From the NCBI GenBank assembly GCA_963693085.1, contig OY856409.1, forward strand, positions 506,343,803 to 506,407,802: a stretch of DNA of 64,000 nt, in the 5' to 3' direction. Of the stretch, positions 1 through 8,763 are shown one piece after another; positions within the stretch are counted from its first letter, which is position 1, and each line of letters begins with the position of its first letter. The position numbers and the translations under genes were made by a program. The stretch is from Alisma plantago-aquatica (lineage: Eukaryota; Streptophyta; Magnoliopsida; Alismatales; Alismataceae). The notes beneath the pieces are model-generated. The model was not told the DNA's origin and made no database searches. It worked only from the letters and a program-made list of their open reading frames with translations.

Positions 1-3000
1 AGATCGTGCATTTTTTGTGGGAGAGGAGGTGGCGGGGGGAGGTCTTGTAGTGGAGGGGAGGCGTGCTGTTCGATGGCCTCTTCATGACCTTTGAGGTTGT
101 CGTCTAGATCGGAGGCGGAGTCAAGATCTGCGTCAGTATCTAGACTCACTCGGTCTGCCTCGTCTAGGTAAGGGGGGGAATGTGTTGAGGAGGGGAGAGA
201 AGCTTTTGGTGAGGTAGCGTTGGCTCCTAGTATGCATTGTTGGAGCTCAGCGAAGGCCGCATCCTTGGCAGCTTCCCCCATTGACCCCATAGCGGAGTAA
301 TCAAAGAATTGGTCCCCGTAAGAGATGTTTACGTTGTCATGCTGTGGGGACTTGGGGTGGTAGTCACTTTCCTGGTGACCTTTGTCAAACCCTTTATGGG
401 AGGGTCCTGCTGCGTTCCCGGGGTCTTCACCGTCATCGTGCTTGTCTCCTGAAGATGTGTCTTTATTGGAGTCAGCAGATGAATCGGATTCGTCTTCTTC
501 TTCTTCATCATCATCGTCGTTGTCGTCCGCAGCTTCGTCGGTTGTCTTCTTTTTAGTCGACTTTTTGCACCGCCGGTGAGTGGCTTGTAGCTCATCGAAA
601 GCCACTTGCAGATGCTCGTGTTTCTCGAGCAGTGCGTCGTGGGCTTCTTTGAGATCTGTGTATCTGCCCTCGGCAGAGAGGAGGCGTGCTGTCAGATCTG
701 TGACTTGGGCACGTAGTTGTTATGTTTCATTGATATTAGCTTCCTCTTGATGATGATGGAGCTGCGTGATTGTTTCGTTGATGGAAACCAGGCGCGTGCT
801 TAGCTCTTCTTGATTCTGCTCAAGCTTGCGGAGATTCCCTTGCAGAGGGTGAGTCTGGTTAGAGATCTCATCGACTTTTCTTGTCGTAGCTTCTTGCTGG
901 CGCGTTGCCCCAAGGATCAGGTCTGGCAGGTTGTTGGTGTGGCTGTTGATATGCTCAACTTGCTTAGCCACTTCATCCTGTCGTTGCTGGATGCCTTGTA
1001 GGACGACAGGAAGAGCTCGGTGTTGGTTGTCGATCCTGGTTACCTGTTTAGATAAATCATGTACACAAGAAAAAATAGAATGTAATAGGTTAGAAGGATC
1101 GGTGAGGAGGTTTCAGACAGCGTCAAATTGACAGCCGAATTCCTCACCGATGTTAGTAAGGGGGGCCTCAGAGGCGGAAGGGTGATGTGGCTGGGGCCTA
1201 TGTGGGATGGTGGTAGTGTCTTGCGGAAGAGACACTGATGATGGCCCGAACTGCGTAGTTACTGTTGATGAAGTCACCAGCGGTGTCGGGGTGGTGGCGG
1301 ATGTGAAGAGTGGTGGTATTTGTGGCGAAAAAGGTGGCACTGATGATGAAGGGGTGGGAACTGTGGATGTGAATGGAAAGGTGGTGAAGTCGGGCATGGA
1401 GGTGGAGAAAGGGAAGCCCGATGTTAGGGTGGGTGAAAAGGTGGATGCGAATGCTGGCGTGGATAAGGGGAGGAAAGTAGTGGTGGGGGCAGCGGAGAGC
1501 TGCTCATTTAGACCCTGGATGAAAGAGTCAAATGAGGAAGTTGTTAAGATTTCATCGTTGAACCGCTCGTCCTCCGGGTTTGGGCGGGACGTTGGTGTCC
1601 CCGACAGCTGTTGGGCCTTCAGCAACCTCCTAGAAGGTCGTTTGACAGGGATTTTTGTAGATCGAGCTGTCGGGGCTGTGATGCTCGTTTCAGTTGGGCC
1701 CGCAGTTTGTTTCTTTGCAGCGGGTGTGACCGAAGCTAGTAGATGAGTAAGCTCCTCGTCAGAAAAGAGGAGCTGTTTCATATCATAGTGTGCTAGCTCC
1801 GGTAACGGAAGGAGGGTTCTTGATGACTTAACCATCGGGCAGAATACATAGTGTAACTTTCCATCCTTTTCTTTGATTATAAACGAATTTTTCAAAGATT
1901 GTTCATTTGTAAGGATGTCGCCCTTTATTTGCGTGCATTGGGGTAATAGCCTGTCCATCTTAAAAAATTTAATTATGGATGTGACATGGCCCCCCAAACA
2001 GATCTCTTTCCCTATGAAGGCGGCGGATAATTTCTGGACCATCAACCGTCCGATGTTGACTGGCCTTCCGTTGAGGATAGACCAGAGGACAAAGAGGTCT
2101 GATATTGTAACGTTTCCTCCTTCCGTTCTTGGAAAAAGTGCGCCAGCTAGGATTTTGTGCAGAGTGCGCACAAATCCGGAGTGTATGTTGGACGCTTTGC
2201 ATGTTTTGGCGTCGTATGTGGGAATCCCAGTTAAGCTTTTCCAGAATGTGTGGCGGTTAAATTCTGGATGATCAGTTCCCACTGATTTGGCCTTTTTTAG
2301 CTGCTCCAGGTCGTCAATGAATATTGAATTTAGCATATTCTCTGTTAAGACGACGTTGCTACCGAAGATTTGGGTGACAATCCTTCTATCACCCCCATCC
2401 CGTGAGCTATCTGCAATGTCAACGGGCTCCTTTGTCAGGCAGGAGAAAAATTCCACTATGGGCTTGATGTAGGACAATTCAGGTATTAAGCACAGCCTGG
2501 TGAGGTTGGCTTTTTGTAGAGCTTTGAAGATGCGCTCGTGAATTCCCATTTCAGCTAGTATGCTGGAGCAAACATACTTGGTTGGTTTAAGGGTTTTATC
2601 GGTGGTGATGGAGGTTTGGATGGATAGGTGCTCTGGTGGTGGTATTGGGGCGGTGATGGGAATGAAGGTGGTAGGGATGGTAGTTGCAGGGGCGGTAGTG
2701 GTAGAAGCAAAGGTGGATGGTTTGGCGAAGGGTTGGTCCATGGCAGATAGAGGGTGGACTTGTTTTCTTGCCCTCTTGGGGGGCTGCCCAGATGCAGCCT
2801 TTGCAGCTTTGTGTTTTCCCTCTGTCTCTTGGGCAGAGGAGTCTTCATCGGGATTCGGTATGTAGTCCGATCCTTCATCATCGTCAGAAGAGATGTGCTC
2901 GATGTCCTCTTCAGGGGCCTCACCCAAGCATTTGGTGAGGCGGGTTATCTCACACAGGACGTCGATGATCTTGGTCTTGGGAGGGACGGCGTTGGTGGTG

Positions 3001-3110
3001 TTGTAAGTGTCCCTGATCTGTATGAGCCTGTCTCGCTCTTCCATCATCTGCTCCCTTGTCAGAGCAGGGGCAGTTCCTGAGCCGGAAGTTTTGTTTGCTG
3101 GTGACGCCAT
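1..3110 (-). pseudogene. Env-position ORF of the Athila-like element, two in-frame stops
   Basis: The ORF starts at the ATG at 3110 and stays in one frame to the window edge (about 1036 codons), broken only by TGA at 1113-1115 and TAA at 720-722. Residues 1-130 are acidic, then basic (a PPKRARK stretch near residue 109). Residues about 180-450 form a globular region with the pattern of the putative plant transposon protein domain (PF20167 type): a conserved VEFFSCL motif, a FWKSLTG motif and ISDLFVLWSILNGRPVNI. A Ser/Thr/Pro-rich region follows. Beyond the first stop are a coiled coil (about 1080-600 on the map) and an Asp/Glu/Ser-rich tail. Such ORFs occur beside gag-pol in plant gypsy elements; their function is unknown, and an envelope role is only positional inference. 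I see no clear signal peptide or membrane segment. A good splice acceptor sits 2 bases before the ATG. Confidence 0.65.
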
Positions 3111-3112
3111 TT

Positions 3113-3126
3113 CTGAAAAAGAATAA
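3113..3126 (-). promoter_or_regulatory. Candidate 3' splice acceptor before env-position ORF
   Basis: On the minus strand a pyrimidine run ends in TTCTTTTTCAG, two bases before the ATG at 3110. A CTAAT branch-point-like sequence lies about 25 bases upstream. Env-position ORFs of Athila/Calypso elements have been proposed to be expressed from spliced subgenomic RNA, so an acceptor here fits that model. The donor is not identified. Alternatively the ORF uses the TATA-like box at 3183-3189. Confidence 0.45.
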
Positions 3127-3182
3127 GAGTTTCATAATTAGAGAAGATTTGAAACAATGTAAATTTGATTTGTAGTTATATC

Positions 3183-3189
3183 TTTTATA
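3183..3189 (-). promoter_or_regulatory. TATA-like box (TATAAAA) upstream of env-position ORF
   Basis: TATAAAA on the minus strand, 73 bases before the ATG at 3110 and 28 bases downstream of palindrome array 1. The spacing would give a short leader. In AT-rich DNA a TATA match alone is weak; the repeated association with the arrays makes it more credible. Confidence 0.35.
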
Positions 3190-3217
3190 TTTTGTGAAAG
3201 CAAAAGGGAAACGAAAA

Positions 3218-3605
3218 CCAAACGGTTTCAAGACCGTTTGGTCCCAAACGGTTTCAAGACCGTTTGGTCCCAAACGGTTTCAGGACCGTTTGGTTCCAAA
3301 CGGTTTGAGGACCGTTTGGTTCCAAACGGTTTCAAGACCGTTTGGTCCCAAACGGTTTGAGGACCGTTTGGTCCCAAACGGTTTGAGGACCGTTTGGTTC
3401 CAAACGGTTTCAAGACCGTTTGGTCCCAAACGGTTTCAAGACCGTTTGGTCCCAAACGGTTTGAGGACCGTTTGGTCCCAAACGGTTTCAAGACCGTTTG
3501 GTCCCAAACGGTTTCGGGACCGTTTGGTTCCAAACGGTTTGAGGACCGTTTGGTACCAAACGGTTTCAAGACCGTTTGGTCCCAAACGGTTTCGAGACCG
3601 TTTGG
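3218..3605. repeat. 26-bp palindromic tandem array 1, 15 units
   Basis: Fifteen consecutive 26-bp units fill 388 bp. Each unit has a left arm CCAAACGGT, a centre of about 6 bases (TTCAAG, TTGAGG or TTCAGG) and a right arm ACCGTTTGG, followed by a spacer of 2 bases (TC or TT). Units differ at only a few positions. Because 26 is not a multiple of three and the unit lacks stops, long open frames run through both strands with a 26-residue period; these are by-products, not genes. Each arm has an AACGG core, the core of the plant MSA/MYB3R site. Confidence 0.97.
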
Positions 3606-4062
3606 AAAAAGAAGAGTCGCAGGTCGCCGGCGCGGGAGAAGGTGGAACGGCGCGAAGGTGAAGAACGCGTCGGCGCCTTCGAAAACGATGAGAAGAACGG
3701 CGACGGTGATGAAAACGGTGGGAGAGTCGGTGAAATCTTTTGACAGCGACGGCGATGGCGGAGCAAGAGACGTCGTGCGATGGTAAAGGGAACGGCACTG
3801 GCGCCATGATGGTGGCGACAGAACGGCGCGGCGACGAAGGCGACGGGTCGGTTGATGAAACCATTCGATAACGACGGCGATGGCAGCGTAAGCAGCGACT
3901 GGCGATGGAATGAGCAGCGTGGAGTCGCCGGACTACCTTGCGGAAGGTGGACGGAAGGGTGACTTTGCGCGGATGCAACAGGAGCAAGAAGGGAAGTTCT
4001 TCGCACGAAAACTCTGGAGAATTCGAAGATTCGAAGAGAGAAAGACGGAGGGGCAGGGTTGA
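3606..4062. other. CpG-rich segment between palindrome arrays
   Basis: About 460 bp of GC- and CpG-rich DNA separate arrays 1 and 2, in contrast to the AT-rich sequence on both sides. On the minus strand it lies just downstream of a CCAAT-like motif and a TATAAATA box (4063-4070) and starts with pyrimidine-rich sequence like a plant 5' untranslated leader. Several overlapping frames are open on the minus strand (for example 3566-4126, Arg/Ser/Pro-rich), but they run into the arrays and match no family I recognise. It could be a captured host promoter plus leader, or element-specific sequence. Confidence 0.6.
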
Positions 4063-4070
4063 TATTTATA
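4063..4070 (-). promoter_or_regulatory. TATA box (TATAAATA) with CCAAT-like motif
   Basis: The minus strand reads ACCAATCAC then TATAAATATC, that is, a CCAAT-like motif about 10 bases before the TATA box. Palindrome array 2 begins 27 bases upstream (4097). The downstream DNA is CpG-rich and leader-like. This is a plausible internal promoter of the element. Confidence 0.5.
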
Positions 4071-4096
4071 GTGATTGGTTGGTGACCTTTTGTATT

Positions 4097-4334
4097 CCAA
4101 ACGGTTTGAAGACCGCTTGGTCCCAAGCGGTCTCAAGACCGTTTTGGTCCCAAACGGTTTCAGGACCGTTTGGTCCCAAACGGTTTCAGGACCGTTTGGT
4201 CCCAAACGGTTTCAGGACCGTTTGGTCCCAAACGGTTTCAGGACCGTTTGGTTCCAAACGGTTTGAAGACCGACCATTTGGACTCCAAACGGTTTGGAGA
4301 CCGTTTGGCTCCAAACGGTTTGGAGACCGTTTGG
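4097..4334. repeat. 26-bp palindromic tandem array 2, 9 units
   Basis: Nine units of the same 26-bp palindrome as array 1. The five middle units are almost identical (centre TTCAGG), while the units at each end are diverged: one has GCTTGG/CCAAGC arms, one has an extra T, and one has a broken right arm (GACCGACCATTTGG). Strand orientation matches array 1, so arrays 1 and 2 are direct, not inverted, copies flanking the CpG-rich segment. Confidence 0.95.
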
Positions 4335-4628
4335 AGGGGCACAAAGGGTTTGTATATTTTTATGTTTGTTTTTGAGTATGTATATTATTTTTTTGTATTT
4401 TGGTTTATGAATTTTTATGTTATTTGTTTTATGTATTGTTTTTGTAGTTTTGATTATGTAGATTTTTTTGTATTTTTAGATTAATGATGAAAGAGCTTAA
4501 AGAAAGCAAAACAAATTCAAAAGAAAAATAAAAGACTAGAAATTAGAGAAGGTGATACTGAGGTCTTGGGTTGCCTCCCAAGAAGCGCCTTGGTTTTATG
4601 TCGCTGGCTCGACGAAGTTAAGACATTA
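4335..4628 (-). other. AT-rich spacer with conserved stem-loop motif after gag
   Basis: The first 220 bp are AT-rich with no ORF. At 4565-4589 lies CTTGGG-TTGCCT-CCCAAG followed by AAGCGCC, a 6-bp stem with a 6-base loop. I recognise this GCGCTTNTTGGGAGGCAACC motif (minus strand) as recurrent in Athila-type and related plant elements downstream of coding regions. Its position directly after gag suggests pol was removed between gag and this motif. Confidence 0.55.
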
Positions 4629-6395
4629 TTATGCTGCTGTCATAGTATTTGATTGCTCATGTCTATTTGGCCCATGTTTAGGGTTTGATTCAGGCTGCCC
4701 AGCGAAAGTGCTTGTTGGGGGTTTCAATTGTGCAGCAATCTGGGCAAGCTGTGCTTCAACTGCCTTCTGTTGAGCTTGTTGGTTGGCCAGCATGGTTTGC
4801 TGAGATTGCAGCATCTGTCTTATTGAAGATAGCTCATCTTCTGGCTGCGCATTAGCATTTTTCTGAGGGTTTTGTTGTTGAGACTGTTGAATATGCAACT
4901 GTGGGTGAAGCGGGGGATGAGTGTACTGATAGTAGGCTGATTGATTTCTAGGGTAGTTAGCCCTAGGGAAATTATTCCTTGGGTTCCCTTGATTTTGGTT
5001 AAAATTGTTTGGAAATCCAGGAGGCAGCCTACTGTCAAGTCCCCCTTGTGTCTGATGTTGCGGATTCACAGTTCCAGAGGGATTCCCATACTAGAATCCA
5101 GGATGGTTCCTTGGTTGACTGGGATTATAATAAACTTGTCCGGGAATAGTATGAATGGAGTTGACTTGCTCTGGAATCTGATCTTCAGCCTGATTAGTGA
5201 TGGCCTCATAGGATTGTGGTGGTGGATGCAGATCCATCATCACATTATAGAGTATTCCGTAGGAAAGAGTCAGATGATCCGAAGCATGACAAGCTTCACA
5301 GGATCCTGTGACGGCTTTGACTTGATGAACCAGCGGGGTTTTCTTCTTATCAATTTCCCCTAGAGTTGTTTCAAGGGTTTGCTGTTTATGAGCGATTGTC
5401 TTCAAAGCTTCGGCTATTGACTTTAGTTCCATAGATTCCTCAGCTTTAAAGACTTTAAGGATGCCTTTTCCGGCTGACCGCCCCCAGTTGGACTGGTTTT
5501 CAGCTCCTAAAATAACAATTTTCCAGGCATCTTCATAGTTTTTCCTCATGAAATTTCCTCCAGACGAGGAATCTAGGAACTGTTTAATGTCATCGCTTAC
5601 CCCCCGATAAAAAGTTTCAATCAATTGATTCTGTGAAATTCCATGATGAGGGCATTTGCGTAGAAGTTCCTTGAATCTTTCCCATGCCTCAGCGAGGGTT
5701 TCTCCAGGTAGCTGGGAGAAATGGTTGATCTTCCCTCTGATTTCATAGGTCAGCGAGGGTGGAAAGAACTTCTCCAAGAATTTTTCCTCTAGAGGGGCCC
5801 AAGTGGTTATGATGGGTTCTCTGTCCAATGAGTTGTACCAACTCAAGGCCCTTCCGGATAAGGTGAAATGAAACAGGTGGAGCATTATTGCGTCGAAAGC
5901 AATACCAGCTTGCGGGACCAGGCGGCATAATGCCTTAAACCGTTTCAAATGGTCCATGCAATCGTCCCCTGAACCTCCTGAGAAGGAAATTCCTTGCATA
6001 ATCTGGATCCACTGGGTCCGAATCTCAAAGTTTGGGATGTTGATGATCGGAGGCCGGACCGGGTGGTTGTCTTCGTAATTCTTCGGGACAGCATAGTCCC
6101 TCAGTTGCTTGTTTCGTAATTCGAGCTGAGCAGCCTCGGTCTTTGCTCTTATGCGGGCTTGCTCTTCTGCTCGTATCTCCGCTTGTATTTGGGCACGGGT
6201 GTCTGCAATGAGTTGTGCCTGTTGTGCGGCTATAGAAGCATTGACTCTCTCCATCACCAAATCGGCTTGATGTTGTTCGTCAGCCATTTGACTAGCGCGT
6301 TGGCGATTGAGACGGATTTTGCGGTGGAAACTTCTCTCTACCTCGGAGTCGAACTCTGGATCAGGGGAGAATCCTTGATTATGCGGTGATTGCAT
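4629..6395 (-). pseudogene. gag: gag of the Athila-like element, one in-frame TAG
   Basis: The minus-strand frame runs from the ATG at 6395 to TAA at 4629-4631 (588 codons), with a single in-frame TAG at 5091-5093 after residue 434. The N-terminus is a charged helix rich in Glu/Arg/Gln. The retrotransposon gag domain lies about residues 125-305 (SGGSGDDCMDHLKRFKALC, FHFTLSGRALSWYNSL, LAEAWERFKELLRKCPHHG), all typical of Athila capsid. Near residue 367 is a CCHC-like knuckle whose last Cys is replaced (CEACHASDHLTLSY). Past the TAG the frame continues as Asn/Pro/Gln-rich sequence and a Gln-rich coiled coil. Gag would form the particle; here the stop and the changed knuckle suggest decay, although no frameshift is present. 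Confidence 0.85.
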
Positions 6396-6550
6396 ATATG
6401 GGTTCTACCTGAGTAAAGAAAAGAGAACACCTTTAGATAATAGAAACAATATACAAGCTTCAAGAAGATGGTGAATTATGATTCAAAAAGAAAGTGTAAA
6501 ATCCTAACCAACTAGAAAAATAAACTAAGTGAAATACTAACGTTCCGTTG

Positions 6551-6568
6551 TCCCCGGCAACGGCGCCA
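6551..6568 (-). other. Primer binding site, tRNA-Asp type
   Basis: The minus strand reads TGGCGCCGTTGCCGGGGA, the primer site characteristic of Athila elements, 5 bases downstream of the LTR end (…CCATCA). It fixes both the family and the strand. Confidence 0.9.
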
Positions 6569-7016
6569 TTTTTTGATGGAGTTGGGACTTACACCAAAAG
6601 ATTCTCAGTCTTCCAATGGGAGTCCCAGAATTCTATCACCAAAAACCCTAGAGAGGATTGATGTCTTCCCTAGGTTTACCTAGAACTGGTGCTTAGATAA
6701 TAACTCCAACCCCATAAGAGTATGGAAGCCTTATCATAGTACAGATTTAGGATCGAACCCAAAAGACAACGGTCTTGTTGCAAGCAACAAGATGGAAAAC
6801 GTACATCACTTCACTTAGTTATTTTACTAATTGGTACTTATATCAAAAGGTTGGATTTTGATTGGTTTTTAGACTAAAGCATGAAAAGTAAATAAAGCAA
6901 GTAAAACTAAGATTTAACAAATGATGATGAATCACTGGGGTTAAGCAGGTATTCACCACCGCTACACATGCATTGTATATGTACTAAGCAAGCAAGACTT
7001 ATAATCTAGATGCATG

Positions 7017-7180
7017 GATGTTCCACAAGACCGATGCCTTATAAGACAAGAGTGATGCATTGCATCCAAGGATGTTCCACAAGACTGATGCCCATATAAG
7101 ACAAGAGCGATGCATTGCATCCTTCGATGTTCCACAAGACCGATGCCCATATAAGACAAGAGAAATGCATCGCATCCTTC
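7017..7180. repeat. 54-55 bp tandem repeat, three copies, inside the LTR
   Basis: Copies start at 7017, 7071 and 7126, each beginning GATGTTCCACAAGAC and containing GATGCCCATATAAGACAAGA and GCATTGCATCC. The first copy has a small deletion. It lies downstream of the LTR TATA box, so it would be in the R/U5 part of the transcript. Confidence 0.9.
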
Positions 7181-8068
7181 AAGGGTCAAGTAGCTCTCAT
7201 TCGGTACATATCTACGTGTCAATGAAGATATGTAGTCTTCCAAAGAGAGAATCTTACTCAAACTCATGAAACGTGCATCTAAAACTAACAAGCGAGCGAT
7301 AATTATCAAATCGAATAGTGTCTCTGTAGGCCTAGTCTCCTATTCGGACAACCTAGCTACGAGAAGTGCGGGAATGTTGCAACGCCAGCCATTCCCGATC
7401 AAATGGTCACATGCTTTACATCATTCCCCTCGCAAAGTGTGTTCCTCGACTTACCAAGGTTACTTCCATACAGATGGAAGTGCAACGGATGATAGTGAGT
7501 TTACTCCACTCTTTGAGATACACTCCTAGACACCGAAACGGATGCGTGGTGGATACACACATCAGAAACCAACACTAAATCGGTATTCGAGTCTCGAGAG
7601 CGGTCATAGACAAACCACAACAAAAGACAATAGATGCATACAAGAACGTGGCCATCATTCAAGCATGTATGAAACGATTTAGTATTAAAACGAAAGGATA
7701 ACATCTTTTCAGTACAAAGTACAAAACATGGGCAGCGGGGCTAGTCCCCGCGCCCCAGTGGATGGAACTACTCGCTCCTCATAGAGGGAACAACAAAGGA
7801 AGAGGCAAGAAGAGATAGAAAGAACATCATCTCCACTGAGGAGAGAAGGTTGAACCCTTGGTGGAGAGAGCAACGATCTTCACCCTTCGTGGCTTGCTTG
7901 ACGACGGATCTTCTCCTCTCACCTTCTTTGTTGATGAGAGAGAAGGTAGCTTTGCAATGGAACGTGAGTCTCAGACCGTCAGCCTCAGGTGGTGGATGGA
8001 GTTGTTCTGGTAGTGGAGAGACAGCCTCTGCACGTCTGGACTCTCCTCAGGGATGGCCCTTGAGGTCT

Positions 8069-8076
8069 TATTTATA
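8069..8076 (-). promoter_or_regulatory. LTR TATA box (TATAAATA)
   Basis: GGCCTATAAATAAG on the minus strand in the Athila-like LTR, with palindrome array 3 starting 15 bases upstream (8092). This is the best candidate for the genomic RNA promoter of the element. Confidence 0.6.
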
Positions 8077-8091
8077 GGCCTTGAGTGAGGT

Positions 8092-8580
8092 CAAACGGTC
8101 TGGAGACTGTTTGGGTTCAAACGGTCTTGAGACCGTTTGGCGTCAAACGGTCTTGAGACCGTTTGGCGTCAAACGGTTTTGAGATCGTTTGGCGTCAAAC
8201 GGTCTTGGGACCGTTTGAACTCCGTGCGGTCTTGGGACCGTTTGAAGTCCATGCGGTCTTGGGACCGTTTGGCTTCATGCGGTCTTGGGACCATTTGAAC
8301 TCCATGCGGTCTTGGGACCGTTTGGCTTCATGCGGTCTCGGGACCGTTTGGCTTTATGCGGTCTTGGGACCGTTTGAACTCCATGCGGTCTTGGGACCGT
8401 TTGGCTTCATGCGGTCTCGGGACCGTTTGAACTCCATGCGGTCTTGGGACCGTTTGGCTTCATGCGGTCTCGGGACCGTTTGAACTCCATGCGGTCTTGG
8501 GACCGTTTGGCTTCATGCGGTCTCGGGACCGTTTGAACTCCATGCGGTCTTGGGACCGTTTGGCTTCATGCGGTCTTGAG
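8092..8580. repeat. 26-bp palindromic tandem array 3 in the LTR U3
   Basis: Eighteen full units plus a partial one. The first four to five keep the symmetric form (CAAACGGT … ACCGTTTG). The rest carry CATGCGGT or CCATGCGG in place of the left arm, so only the inner CGGTC/GACCG pairing survives. From about 8280 on, two unit types alternate, one ending GTTTGG-CTT and one ending GTTTGA-ACTC, giving a 53-bp higher-order period (26 + 27). The array ends at the AT-rich start of the LTR. Confidence 0.95.
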
Positions 8581-8763
8581 GTTGGTTTATTCTTTTATGA
8601 TTTTTTTGTGCTTTTTCTGCAAGTGTAAAAGGAAAAAGTTAGTTTGATGATGTATTTACAAAAAAGGGGTAAAATTAGGTTTATGTACCGAATAAACGTA
8701 AAAAGAGTATGGAAAACTAAAGAAAAAGACTAAGATAAACTACTGAAATAGGAGGTTATCACG

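Larger units (their letters stand above)
1..8761 (-). mobile_element. Athila-like Ty3/gypsy element lacking pol (3' LTR off window)
   Basis: Read on the minus strand, the order is 5' LTR (8761 to 6574), a primer binding site of the tRNA-Asp type used by Athila (6568 to 6551), leader, gag (6395 to 4629), a spacer with two 26-bp palindrome arrays, and a long ORF in the env position (3110 to beyond base 1). No protease, reverse transcriptase, RNase H or integrase is visible between gag and the env-position ORF, where Athila normally has pol. The element is therefore a non-autonomous derivative. It lies inside the ORF1 region of the plus-strand LINE at 8762-13457, so it is younger than that LINE. 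Five bases outside the LTR (cggag, 8762-8766) are the expected target duplication, but its partner is outside the window. Confidence 0.8.
6574..8761 (-). repeat. 5' LTR of the Athila-like element (2188 bp)
   Basis: On the minus strand the LTR begins TGATAACC at 8761 and ends CCATCA at 6574, giving matching TGAT/ATCA ends. The PBS is adjacent. U3 (8761 to about 8045) contains an AT-rich block and palindrome array 3, then TATAAATA at 8076-8069. The region downstream contains three copies of a 54-bp repeat. The 3' LTR is outside the window, so this extent rests on the terminal bases, the PBS and the LINE sequence that resumes at 8762. Confidence 0.75.

Noticed and set aside
1207..1746. 179-codon plus-strand frame
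   Set aside because: It is a shadow of the Ser/Thr/Pro-rich part of the minus-strand env-position ORF; composition is Gly/Val-rich as expected from its complement.
3218..4334. Foldback transposon with tandem-repeat inverted termini
   Set aside because: Arrays 1 and 2 are in direct, not inverted, orientation, and no target duplication is seen around them.
3194..4484. Long open frames on both strands with 26-residue repeats (for example 3194-3661 plus, 3228-3569 minus)
   Set aside because: They arise because the 26-bp unit lacks stops and its length is not a multiple of three; all frames show the same period.
3218..8580. CRISPR-like array (regular palindromic repeats)
   Set aside because: There are no unique spacers: units follow each other with 2-5 bases between. 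The context is a plant LTR retroelement.
4335..8761. Internal duplication of the LTR start after gag (4340-4560 versus 8580-8761)
   Set aside because: Both are AT-rich and precede palindrome arrays, but by eye the bases do not align convincingly; it could be composition alone.
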